Positions 17,478 through 25,001 of a stretch of 64,000 nucleotides of DNA are shown here, in pieces. The translations under genes and the position numbers were made by a program. How positions within the stretch are numbered: the stretch's first letter is position 1; each line of letters starts with the position of its first letter. Origin of the DNA: Merdimmobilis hominis (GTDB taxonomy: Bacteria; Bacillota; Clostridia; Oscillospirales; Ruminococcaceae). The notes under the pieces are model-generated. The model had not been told where the DNA came from. It was given only the letters and a program-made list of their open reading frames with translations, and searched no databases. The DNA lies in contig NZ_LT629939.1 in NCBI RefSeq assembly GCF_900104615.1, positions 1,400,738 to 1,464,737 of the forward strand, given 5' to 3'.

Positions 17478-18599
17478 TTACAAACGAAATAACCGGCCCG
17501 CCTCCTCGCTGTAGGCGAGTGCGCCGGATTGGTTGCTGAAAACCACCGCCTCCACCTGGACCCCATCGGCCCGGCGGCGGGTGTGGTAGAGAATCTGTTT
17601 GAAAATGGAATCGAGAACCGGCTCCCGAAGGCCGGCGTCTTCCAAAATGGCGAGGCACTGGTCGGCGGTGGGGGCTTCCATCAGCTGGCAGATGCAGTTC
17701 TGGTTGGCCCCAGCCATCCCCGCATGGGCGGCAAAGACCTCCCGCCGACCGTCGGCATAACGGGAATGGGTGTTCATCACCCCGGCGGCCAGCTTGACAA
17801 ATTTGCCCAGGTGGCCCACCAGGTACACCTGGGTGAAACCCATCTCCACCGCAAAATCTAGGGAATCCCCCACAAAGTTGGAGATTTTTACCACCGGGAT
17901 TTCCCGGACCGGAGGATGGGCCTTCAAAAAGTCCTCCCCGTAGTTGCCAGGGGTGAAGATGACCTCTTTGCAGCCGGCGGCGGCATGCATCTTTAGCTCC
18001 ACTTGAATGGTGTCTAAGAGGGCTTGAAGGCTTTGGGGTTCCACTACGCCGCTGGTGCCCAAGATGGAGATCCCCCCTTCAATGCCCAGCACCGGGTTAA
18101 AGGTCTTCTGGGCGACCGCTTCCCCGCCTGGAGTGCTGATCACCACCGAGAGGCCGCCTTGGTAGTCCAAACTGCGGCAGACTGCCTCCACCTCCTCCCG
18201 GATCATCCGCCGGGGGGTGGAGTTGATGGCCGCAGCCCCCACCGGTTGATCCAGGCCGGGGCGGGTGACCCGGCCCACCCCTTGGCCTCCGTCGATTTCC
18301 ACACCGGGGTGGGCACAGGGGGAGACTCTGGCATAGATGAGAAGGCCATGGGTGGCGTCGCAGTCGTCCCCCCCGTCCTTGCGGACGGCACAGGAGGCGA
18401 AAGAGGGGGAAAAGGCTGCTTCTTCTATGGGCACGGTGACGGCCAAACCCTTGGGTAACACAAGGGTTTCCTCCTGCGCCATCTGCTGGGTCAGCAGCAT
18501 TTTGGCGGCGGCCTTTGCCGCTAAGGCGGCGCAAGCGCCGGTGGTGTATCCACAGCGCAGTTTTTGGCGGCCCCGCTGCAAATATTGTTCAAATGCCAA
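17478..18599 (-). CDS. cbiD: Cobalt-precorrin-5B C1-methyltransferase CbiD
   Basis: A 373-residue protein that methylates C1, replacing CobF of the aerobic pathway. LRCGYTTGACAALAAKAAA is the CbiD hallmark, followed by DCDATHGLLIYARV, DGGQGVGRVTRPGL and GTSGVVEPQS. The start is probably the TTG at 18599, because AGGGGGG lies 6-7 bases before it. Between this gene and the upstream cbiK there is a hairpin terminator and a possible extended -10, so cbiD-ET may be a separately initiated transcript. Confidence 0.93.
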   Translation of the reverse strand: MAFEQYLQRGRQKLRCGYTTGACAALAAKAAAKMLLTQQMAQEETLVLPKGLAVTVPIEEAAFSPSFASCAVRKDGGDDCDATHGLLIYARVSPCAHPGVEIDGGQGVGRVTRPGLDQPVGAAAINSTPRRMIREEVEAVCRSLDYQGGLSVVISTPGGEAVAQKTFNPVLGIEGGISILGTSGVVEPQSLQALLDTIQVELKMHAAAGCKEVIFTPGNYGEDFLKAHPPVREIPVVKISNFVGDSLDFAVEMGFTQVYLVGHLGKFVKLAAGVMNTHSRYADGRREVFAAHAGMAGANQNCICQLMEAPTADQCLAILEDAGLREPVLDSIFKQILYHTRRRADGVQVEAVVFSNQSGALAYSEEAGRLFRL

Positions 18600-18621
18600 G
18601 AAAATCCCCCCTTTTAAAAGA

Positions 18622-18644
18622 AAAGACCGCAGCATGCGGTCTTT
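18622..18644 (-). terminator. Hairpin terminator or attenuator between cbiK and cbiD
   Basis: Ten-bp perfect stem (18622-18631 with 18635-18644), 3-nt loop and TTTTCTTTT after it on the minus strand. It lies inside the cluster, 23 bases before the cbiD start, so it may trim the cbiK transcript or attenuate the downstream genes. Confidence 0.75.
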
Positions 18645-18672
18645 GGGCGCCGTTTTGTCCTGCTATGGAACC

Positions 18673-18682
18673 ATTGTACCAA
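18673..18682 (-). promoter_or_regulatory. Possible internal -10 for cbiD
   Basis: On the minus strand TGGTACAAT reads as an extended -10 (TACAAT at 18673-18678), just upstream of the hairpin at 18622-18644. No good -35 is visible. Confidence 0.35.
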
Positions 18683-18712
18683 AAAAAGCCTGTGAGGGAA
18701 AGGAAAATCCTC

Positions 18713-19483
18713 CTACAAAACCTCCCGCAGGTGGGAGAGGTACAGCTCCCGGATGGCGGGGACTTCCCCCAGCCCCTCCAAAGCGCAGCGGACGGCGATG
18801 CCGGCCCCTTCCAACTGGTTTTTCCAACTGTCCGGCTCTTCCCCGGCCATGTCGTTGATGGCGTGATCCCCGGCCACCAGCATCAGCGGAACAAGGAGGG
18901 CTTTGGTGTACCCGGCCCTTTGCAGCCGCCGCAGCACCGAATCCACCTCCGGGTAGCCCTCCACCGTGCCCACAAAGACATCCTCCCGGCCAAGGTCCCG
19001 GAAGACGAAGTCCAGGGCAGGGTAGATGCTGTTGGCCGGATGGTAAGTGCCGTGGCCCATCAGCACCAGAGCCTCCCCTTCTGCGACAGGGTGCCGGTCT
19101 AGGACCGCCTTGGCCACTGCCAGCAAATCCCCGGTGGTGTGCAGGAGGGGGGCAGTCAGCGAAAGGGATGGAAAGCGGGGGCGGTATTCCTCGATGAGGG
19201 CGCGGAGTTTGTCATACTCTTCCCCGGGGATGAGATGAGAGGAGAGGACAGCCACGTTGGAAAACCCTTCCTCCACCAATTTGTCCAGGGCCTGGGGGAC
19301 CGAATCCACCTGGATTCCCCGCCGCTCCAGCCCCCGGAGGATCACCTTGCTGGTGAAAGCACGGCGAATTGGGATAGAAGGGTAGGCACTAGCCACCTCC
19401 CGCTCCAAGGCGCCTATGGTTTTTTCCCGGGTGCCGTCGTGGCTGGTGCCGAAACTGACCACTAAAATCGCTTGCTGTTCCAT
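18713..19483 (-). CDS. cbiK: Sirohydrochlorin cobaltochelatase CbiK
   Basis: A 256-residue class II chelatase that inserts cobalt into sirohydrochlorin early in anaerobic B12 synthesis. The fold begins AILVVSFGTSHDGTREKTIG. The two cobalt-binding histidines known for CbiK appear as H144 (VLMGHGTYHPANSIYPALD) and H207 (LMLVAGDHAINDMAGE). GGAGG sits 7 bases before the ATG at 19483. No signal peptide is visible, so it acts in the cytoplasm. First gene after the cobalamin riboswitch. Confidence 0.96.
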   Translation of the reverse strand: MEQQAILVVSFGTSHDGTREKTIGALEREVASAYPSIPIRRAFTSKVILRGLERRGIQVDSVPQALDKLVEEGFSNVAVLSSHLIPGEEYDKLRALIEEYRPRFPSLSLTAPLLHTTGDLLAVAKAVLDRHPVAEGEALVLMGHGTYHPANSIYPALDFVFRDLGREDVFVGTVEGYPEVDSVLRRLQRAGYTKALLVPLMLVAGDHAINDMAGEEPDSWKNQLEGAGIAVRCALEGLGEVPAIRELYLSHLREVL

Positions 19484-19605
19484 AAAAATCCTCCGCGTCG
19501 TTTTTTGGCTGGTGTGAATGAAAAGGGAAGGCGCGCCCGCCGCGTGGAGCAGGGGATGGCAGGGCCATGACTCTTGCTGGGACAACCTGCCAGAAATGGA
19601 AAAGG

Positions 19606-19630
19606 CCCCCGGCTTACTCTGCGCCGGAGG
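19606..19630 (-). terminator. Possible riboswitch expression-platform hairpin
   Basis: An 8-bp GC-rich stem (CCTCCGGC with GCCGGGGG, one G-U pair) followed on the minus strand by CCTTTTCC, between the riboswitch and cbiK. It could be the B12-induced terminator; a competing antiterminator was not identified. Confidence 0.45.
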
Positions 19631-19707
19631 TCTCAACAACACCAATAAGGCGGAGTTTTCCCCGCCCAACCGGCTGCCTTTGTCGCTCGCAAGAGGCGCC
19701 TTCCCTG

Positions 19708-19855
19708 AAAAAAGCTGTCCGTATTCTGGCTTGGGCCTTCCCAGCGTCTTTCCTGCGCCTTCCCAGTTTCCCAGTGGCATCCAGCAGGAGGACTTGGCCC
19801 TTACAGCGGCGGGACCGCACGGGATTTGCACCCGTTTCCGAACTACAGCTTTTTT
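19708..19855 (-). ncRNA. Cobalamin (AdoCbl) riboswitch
   Basis: On the minus strand the conserved core is clear: GGTGCAAATCCCGTGCGG, CCGCCGCTGTAA, GCCACTGGG and the closing AAGCCAGAATACGG box. An 11-bp P1 stem pairs 19845-19855 with 19708-19718. It is about 225 bases upstream of cbiK in the same direction, so high B12 should shut off CbiK synthesis and perhaps the rest of the cluster. Confidence 0.95.
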
Positions 19856-19979
19856 GTTTGTGTATATACAGCGAGGAGAGGGAGATTTCCCCCAATGATC
19901 GCTTGCGATCATTGTAGCATCTTGCCGGAGGAGAAGTCAAGGAAAGCCATCCCAGAGCGGGCAAATTGCTCCCAATTAC

Positions 19980-20477
19980 CTATTTCCCCAGATGGAGGAT
20001 ATACCGGATCTCCCGCAGTTCCTTGCCGCCGATGGTGTCGCAGAGGGCATCCCCATTGCATTGGAAGCCGTTTTTCTCGTAAAACCGCCGGGCAGGATGG
20101 TTGTCCTCCAATACCCACAGGTAGACGTCGCTGTATCCCATAGAAACCAGCGACTCCAAGGAAGCTTTAAACAGTTTTGAGCCAATTCCCCGGCGATAAA
20201 ATTCTGGGAGAAGGTAAATGGAGACGATCTCCCCCCAACCGGGCATAGCCCCATCCCGGGTGGGGCCGTAGGTGGATGCGCCGATGATTTCCTCCCCTTC
20301 GCAGGCCAGCCACAACTGGGAGGGGTCTTCCGCGAGGAAAGGGGACCACCGGTTTTCCGGGAGGGAGTCCAGGTATTCCTGTGGAACAATACCTTGGTAG
20401 GCTGTTTTCCAGCTTCGGGCATAGACGCGGCTGACATGGTCGATGTCGTCGGATGGGGTAAGGCGCCGGATTACCAT
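19980..20477 (-). CDS. GNAT-family N-acetyltransferase
   Basis: With the ATG at 20477 (GAGGTG upstream) the product is 165 residues. It has a full GNAT fold: IRRLTPSDDIDHVSRVYARSWKTAYQGIVP, the SIYLLPEFYRRGIGSKLF acetyl-CoA pyrophosphate loop (R/Q-x-x-G-x-G form) and the VLEDNHPARRFYEKNGFQCNG motif. This subtype often acts on small amines or protein N-termini; the acceptor is unknown. It is next to the cobalamin riboswitch promoter region but transcribed independently. Confidence 0.9.
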   Translation of the reverse strand: MVIRRLTPSDDIDHVSRVYARSWKTAYQGIVPQEYLDSLPENRWSPFLAEDPSQLWLACEGEEIIGASTYGPTRDGAMPGWGEIVSIYLLPEFYRRGIGSKLFKASLESLVSMGYSDVYLWVLEDNHPARRFYEKNGFQCNGDALCDTIGGKELREIRYILHLGK

Positions 20478-20682
20478 ATAAACACCTCGTTTTGTGGGAC
20501 TTTTTTTCAGTATATCCCATGGGGGATAGGGAGTCAAATAGGGGGAGTACGGCCTTTAGAACCGTTTTGAACCAAACAATCCAGGAAAAGAGGCAAGGCC
20601 GCCGGCTTCTGCCGGCGGCCTTGCCAAATGGGCTCTGTCCATATAAGGTGTTCGCCGCTGCATACTGGCAGCGAAACTGCCG

Positions 20683-20974
20683 TTATGCGTTCTTCCCAAT
20701 ATAAAAGACGTAACCATAATACGGTTTATACTTAGAGTATAGCTTCGCTTCGTATTTGCCGCCTGCCACATAAGCTTTGACCGTTTCGCTGCCAGGATAT
20801 TTTTCAAGAAGCGCTTTTTTCGCAGCCCAAATCAACGATGCGGAAATTCGCATCTAGATTATCCACAAATCCCAGGGCGCGGCGCGTCATCTCCGAGCTG
20901 CCAGGGCCTTGACGGTCCAACCCAATATGGGCTTCGATCAGCAAATCAAACATGGATGGTTCTTGAAAGTTCAT
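20683..20974 (-). pseudogene. Deleted class I SAM methyltransferase remnant
   Basis: From an ATG at 20974 (AAGGAG upstream) the frame reads MNFQEPSMFDLLIEAHIGLD... and EMTRRALGFVDNLDANFRIVDLGC, the N-terminus of a SAM methyltransferase up to its first glycine motif. It then stops. In another frame the sequence resumes as KKALLEKYPGSETVKAYVAGGKY..., ending KPYYGYVFYIGKNA, which looks like the C-terminus of the same family. Roughly the central two-thirds is missing with a frame change at the joint. The start signal survives, so the deletion looks recent. Base composition is less GC-rich than the flanks. Confidence 0.7.
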
Positions 20975-20993
20975 TTTTAGCTCCTTCCTTATT

Positions 20994-21024
20994 GAACGGT
21001 CATTTCACAATTTTCATACCGTTC
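20994..21024. promoter_or_regulatory. Weak dyad upstream of the methyltransferase remnant
   Basis: GAACGGT (20994-21000) and ACCGTTC (21018-21024) are perfect inverted arms 17 bases apart, directly upstream of the remnant's ribosome site. It may be a leftover operator. Confidence 0.3.
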
Positions 21025-21223
21025 GGCCTTTACAGATGTTTTAAAGTTTGAGGTGAATTTGAAATCGGCCATATTTGTGCCCTATAATTATTGGGCATAG
21101 ATTGTATGAAATATAGCGGACAGGCAAGAAAATTCCAGAAAGGGCGGTTAAAAACGATATACATTTTAGAGAAGAAACGGGATAGCAACTTAACCCCTTA
21201 TTTTTGTTTGTTGTCCTCTGTGA

Positions 21224-22360
21224 TCAGCTATAAATACAGTCGAATACAGGCATCATTGTGGGAATCCACTTATTAGACTTTCTGTCATAAAATTTTGTGT
21301 CTGAGTTGACAGCAAACGGGATACCAGCATTTGTTAACTGTTGGGTCATGTAACTGGAAAAGACAACCTGCTCCTCAATTGTATAGTCATTCCCATCGTT
21401 ATAATTTCCTGGCATCCATGCTCCTACCCAAGTGGGAATCCCTGTTTCCTGCTGCCATTCCAGCGCAAGCTGGATCTTCTCATCAATCAGAGAACGCTCC
21501 TGCTCAGTTCCAGTGGTCCACAACTTACGGTCATTTGTTTTGCTGGGGCCTGCGGCATAAAAATGCCATTCCGCCATAAGATAGTCATTATGATCTGTGG
21601 GGATTTCCAATTCATGCAGATAAGCTGCATCAGAGCGCAGCCTAGGAGAAATCATAATAATCCGATTCGGATTTGTCTTTCTGATTTCTGTCACAAGCTG
21701 CTCATAGATTTCGTTCAATTTATCAGGCTGTTTATTTAGTGCATCAGTAGATTCAATCAACAGGTCAAACGACAATAAATAGGAGGTATCTTGATAGCGT
21801 TTTGCAACCTTTGTCCACCAATCCACAACCTCTTGAATATTTTCTTCACTGGGATCATTCTTAAATTCGTCTGCTTGATAAGCAATCACCGGGATGATCC
21901 CATTCGCTAGGCAATCCTCAATCTGTCGATCTAGTCCCTCTAAAAGATCGTCTGTGGCCTTGTCTGCAATACGGATTCGCACATGAGAAATACCTGCTTC
22001 GGAAAAATCAATTGCCGCTTGTGTATTATAGTATTTTCGTCCCTGATTGGTTTTTGACCAATCCACGTCCATTCCTTTTCCAAGCAGTTTTTGGTAATCT
22101 GCGGGGGAAATCGGATACTCTCCATTCATGCTAACCGGTTCTTCTGGAGCATCAGCTTGACTTTCCGTTTTACTTTGTTCCTCCTTGTGATCTACGGGCT
22201 GCTCAGATGGTTCCTGGGCACTTTGTGCGCTGCTATCTTCTGCCGGCGTCTCCTGTGAGCTTTGCGGCAAAGAGGGCACGGAATTATTTCCCGTTGCGGT
22301 ACAAGCGGTAAATACCAAACTTATAAGCATCAGAAAACATAGGTAATGAAGTTTCTTCAT
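21224..22360 (-). CDS. Lipoprotein with glycoside-hydrolase family 5-like domain
   Basis: A 378-residue secreted lipoprotein. The signal peptide MKKLHYLCFLMLISLVFTAC ends in a lipobox with C20. A Ser/Glu/Gln-rich linker (about 22-80) leads to a (beta/alpha)8-like domain. The sequence (GMDVDWSKTNQGRKYYNTQAA, FSEAGISHVRIRI, NRIIMISPRL, YLMAEWHFYAAGP, PTWVGAWMPGNY) resembles the cellulase/GH5 clan. The usual catalytic NE pair is not obvious, and the second Glu could be in AEWHFY. So activity is uncertain. GGAGGAG precedes the ATG at 22360. The gene is clearly more AT-rich than its neighbours and sits next to a tRNA gene, which suggests transfer. Confidence 0.75.
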   Translation of the reverse strand: MKKLHYLCFLMLISLVFTACTATGNNSVPSLPQSSQETPAEDSSAQSAQEPSEQPVDHKEEQSKTESQADAPEEPVSMNGEYPISPADYQKLLGKGMDVDWSKTNQGRKYYNTQAAIDFSEAGISHVRIRIADKATDDLLEGLDRQIEDCLANGIIPVIAYQADEFKNDPSEENIQEVVDWWTKVAKRYQDTSYLLSFDLLIESTDALNKQPDKLNEIYEQLVTEIRKTNPNRIIMISPRLRSDAAYLHELEIPTDHNDYLMAEWHFYAAGPSKTNDRKLWTTGTEQERSLIDEKIQLALEWQQETGIPTWVGAWMPGNYNDGNDYTIEEQVVFSSYMTQQLTNAGIPFAVNSDTKFYDRKSNKWIPTMMPVFDCIYS

Positions 22361-22418
22361 AAATCTCCTCCTTTTGACACCATCATATCTCTATTGGGAT
22401 TTAAAATTAATAAGAGTA

Positions 22419-22457
22419 AAAATAGCAGTATCCCCCATTAGAGGATACTGCTATTTT
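22419..22457 (-). terminator. Terminator after tRNA-Ser
   Basis: Perfect 15-bp stem (22419-22433 with 22443-22457), 9-nt loop, followed on the minus strand by TTTTTACTC. It lies 6 bases beyond the tRNA CCA end. Confidence 0.85.
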
Positions 22458-22462
22458 GGCTT

Positions 22463-22556
22463 TGGCGGAAGCGGTGGGATTCGAACCCACGTGCCTGCTC
22501 ATCACAGACAAAACGATTTCGAGTCGTTCTCGTTACGACCACTTCGATACGCTTCC
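22463..22556 (-). tRNA. tRNA-Ser (anticodon CGA)
   Basis: The 94-nt minus-strand sequence folds into a type II cloverleaf. The acceptor stem GGAAGCG pairs with CGCTTCC, discriminator G, and CCA is encoded. The anticodon arm is AACGA-CTCGAAA-TCGTT, giving anticodon CGA for codon UCG. A long variable arm typical of serine tRNAs and the GTTCGAATC T-loop are present. Confidence 0.97.
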
Positions 22557-22721
22557 ATATAGTTTTCCCCTCAATGGGAAAAGAAGAGGCACATCCTTCT
22601 TAGCGATCTTCCCCGCTGGAATTGACACAGAGGGGACAAACCTTGGGATGCAACAATTAGTATACCAAATACCTGTGGAAAAATCAACCGGGAAATCGGC
22701 AAAATTCCTAGCCGAGGCCAA

Positions 22722-23432
22722 TCACCACTCACTGACATGGGCCCGTTTCATGGCGCCAAACAGCCGCTGTTTGAGGCCTTTGTGTTCCTTTTCCATGGCC
22801 CGGAGCCAATCCTTGGTCCACTGGCGGGTGGTGACCCCATCCACGGGGCAGCTGCTCTTGGCCACCGGCAGGCCCTCGTGCTTTACTGCCTTGCGGATGT
22901 CGTTCTCTGGGGCAAAGACCATAGGCCGGATCATGGTCAGATCCTTGCGGGAAAGATAGGTGACCGGGGAAAAGCAGCCGATCCGCCCCTCGTTGAACAG
23001 GTTCATCACAAAGGTCTCCACCGCGTCGTCGTAGTGATGCCCTAAGGCGATTTTATTGCAGCCCGCGGCTTTGGCGGTGTCGTGGAGGCAGCCCCGGCGC
23101 ATCCGGGCGCAGAGGGAGCAGGGGTTGCTCTCGTCCCGGATATCAAAGATCACCTGCCCAATCTCCGTGCGCTTTAAAATGTAGGGGACATCCAGGCGGG
23201 AACAGAGCTCTTCAATGGCGGAAAAATCCCCTGGTACCCCGCCGAACTGGGGGTCTAAGGTGATAGCAACCAGGCTGTAGTCGATGCCCAGATAACTGCG
23301 CATCCAGGCTAAGGCGGTAAGCAGGGCGACGGAATCCTTGCCCCCGCTGACCCCGACGGCGACCTTGTCCCCATCCTCCAGCATGTTGTATTCGGTTATG
23401 GCTTTGCGCATATAGCCCATCAATTTTTGCAT
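22722..23432 (-). CDS. TtcA-like tRNA 2-thiocytidine synthetase (PP-loop ATPase)
   Basis: With the ATG at 23432 (GAGGAG 8 bases upstream) the product is 236 residues. It has the PP-loop SGGKDS (29-34), a CSLC pair (NPCSLCARMRRG) and the GHHYDDAVETFVMNLF motif typical of the TtcA/TilS superfamily. TtcA uses a [4Fe-4S] cluster to thiolate C32 of some tRNAs. In Firmicutes many members of this clade are only distantly TtcA-like, so the exact tRNA target is uncertain. It is transcribed alone, toward the tRNA-Ser gene. Confidence 0.88.
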   Translation of the reverse strand: MQKLMGYMRKAITEYNMLEDGDKVAVGVSGGKDSVALLTALAWMRSYLGIDYSLVAITLDPQFGGVPGDFSAIEELCSRLDVPYILKRTEIGQVIFDIRDESNPCSLCARMRRGCLHDTAKAAGCNKIALGHHYDDAVETFVMNLFNEGRIGCFSPVTYLSRKDLTMIRPMVFAPENDIRKAVKHEGLPVAKSSCPVDGVTTRQWTKDWLRAMEKEHKGLKQRLFGAMKRAHVSEW

Positions 23433-23756
23433 GGCGGTTCTCCTCATATAAAAAACTTCCCCAATGATCCCTTGCAAGCGCTGCTGTTATAACCGGGATA
23501 TCCCCGGCGGGGCGTTGCCAAAAAACCGGCAACAGCAGGGAAGGTACCCATCTATTCTAGCGGGTTGAAGATAGAATTTCAAGGCATGCCCACCGATTTC
23601 CATCCCGGCAGGCCAAAGAATTCCACCCCGGCTGAGGGGTCAGAGGAAACCGGAGAGAATCGGGGAAATAAAGAAGAAGGCCAAGGAATCAAAGAATCCC
23701 CGGTGAATGCTGTGGGAATCTTCCAAAACCTGGCGCAAGAGGAGGGCAGGCGTGGA
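23433..23756. other. Intergenic region without a recognised gene
   Basis: About 320 bases between divergent genes. Short open frames exist but none has a ribosome site or recognisable product. Confidence 0.5.
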
Positions 23757-23786
23757 TTGCCGCCCCGCCTGGCCAAATGCTATAAT
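23757..23786 (+). promoter_or_regulatory. Promoter of the second GNAT gene
   Basis: TTGCCG (23757-23762), 18-bp spacer and TATAAT (23781-23786) with an extended TGC before it. Confidence 0.55.
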
Positions 23787-23948
23787 GAAAACAGTCCAGA
23801 GACCATGAAATTCCCTCCCGGCAAATCTGAATCAGGGGTGGGAATATGAATATTAAATAACTTGCCTTATGCCAACATGATTCGGTAAACGGCCCAAATG
23901 GAAAGAACTTCCCTCTTTGGTCCTACAATAAAAAAGGTGAGTGAAATT

Positions 23949-24611
23949 TTGAAGATCGACCAACTGTATCCGGTGGATCAAAAGGATGCCGACAAGCTGA
24001 CGGATCTGTTGACCCAATGCTTTGCGGAAGATCCTTTGTACTGCCAGCTAATCCCGCAAAAAACAATGCGAAAACGACTTCTGCCGGGACTTTTTCAGTG
24101 TGATCTGGACGAATTGTTTCAAACCTGCCATGTATACGCCGACAGTCCGGAGATGAACGGCATCATCATCGTATCGGATGAGACGGAGCCCCAAAACGGG
24201 GTCCGCCGCCGTATTGTTGAGATGTTTGCCTCTTGGAAGACGGCGGCGCTCCTGCTGGAGGAGGACCCCTCCTGCAAAACCCTGTGGAATTTTATCCGGG
24301 GGCAGGAGTACCTCAACTCCGAGTGGACCGAAGATTTGGGCGAAGCGCCCCGGCTGCATGTGGTGTACTTTGCAGTGCGGCCCTCCAAACGGGGGCAGGG
24401 TGTGGCGAGCCGGCTGATGAAAGCGGTCCTCGCCTTTGCCGATGAAAACGGCATGGAGGTTTCCTTGGAGACCCACAACCAGCGGAACCTGGAAATCTAT
24501 AGGCACTATGGGTTCCATCTGTTCGAAGTGGTGAAAAAACACTTCCCCTTGAAGCAATTTTGCATGGTCCGGCCCAGTGAGGCGGCCCAGGGTACCCTGG
24601 CGGCCAGCTGA
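23949..24611 (+). CDS. GNAT-family N-acetyltransferase
   Basis: The TTG at 23949 is preferred: AAGGTGA lies about 8 bases upstream, and the earlier ATG at 23898 has no ribosome site. This gives 220 residues. The N-terminal part (KIDQLYPVDQKDADKLTDLLTQCFAEDPLY) and the acetyl-CoA loop VYFAVRPSKRGQGVASRLMKAVL followed by LETHNQRNLEIYRHYGFHLFEVV are clear GNAT motifs. The layout is like small GNATs that act on diffusible metabolites; the substrate is unknown. Monocistronic with its own promoter and terminator. Confidence 0.88.
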   Translation: MKIDQLYPVDQKDADKLTDLLTQCFAEDPLYCQLIPQKTMRKRLLPGLFQCDLDELFQTCHVYADSPEMNGIIIVSDETEPQNGVRRRIVEMFASWKTAALLLEEDPSCKTLWNFIRGQEYLNSEWTEDLGEAPRLHVVYFAVRPSKRGQGVASRLMKAVLAFADENGMEVSLETHNQRNLEIYRHYGFHLFEVVKKHFPLKQFCMVRPSEAAQGTLAAS

Positions 24612-24642
24612 CTGGGGCGGGGTTCCCCGATCACGGGGTAAT

Positions 24643-24676
24643 AAACGCGCGGAAGATCTAGTCTTCCGCGCGTTTT
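24643..24676 (+). terminator. Terminator after GNAT gene
   Basis: Fourteen-bp perfect stem (24643-24656 with 24662-24675), 5-nt loop, then TTCTGTT. Confidence 0.85.
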
Positions 24677-24818
24677 CTGTTGGGGAAGAACACCTTGGAG
24701 AGCCCTTTGCCTTTGGGCAGGGTGACCAAAGGGGAGAGATTGTGTTGTGGCGTGGTGCTGATTTCCAGCCGGGAAGGTGGAAAAATCCTCAATTCTTCTG
24801 GGAAAACCAGGGGGATGT

Positions 24819-24827
24819 TGGTATAAT
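24819..24827 (+). promoter_or_regulatory. Extended -10 promoter before an M20 gene
   Basis: TGGTATAAT (TATAAT at 24822-24827), about 175 bases before the start codon. The -35 is poor. The sequence around it is shared with the next M20 gene's promoter. Confidence 0.5.
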
Positions 24828-25001
24828 GAATGTAGAAATAAAAATTAATCGAGATGCAAGAAAATTTATCATGTTTCAGATAAATCAAAGAAAGGATACA
24901 TCCAAGGGGAAAGGGCGGAGAGCACACCTAGTTCCGGCCCGCGCTGCCGGTGAGGATAGAAAGGAAAGCCATCAAACCAATTGCTGTGAGGAGGTTTCTG
25001 T

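Noticed and set aside
21091..21276. Short plus-strand frame near a TATAAT in the AT-rich segment
   Set aside because: Overlaps the lipoprotein gene end and has neither start signal nor homology.
23565..23849. 94-codon plus-strand frame upstream of the GNAT gene
   Set aside because: No ribosome site, low-complexity charged sequence, and a promoter lies inside it.
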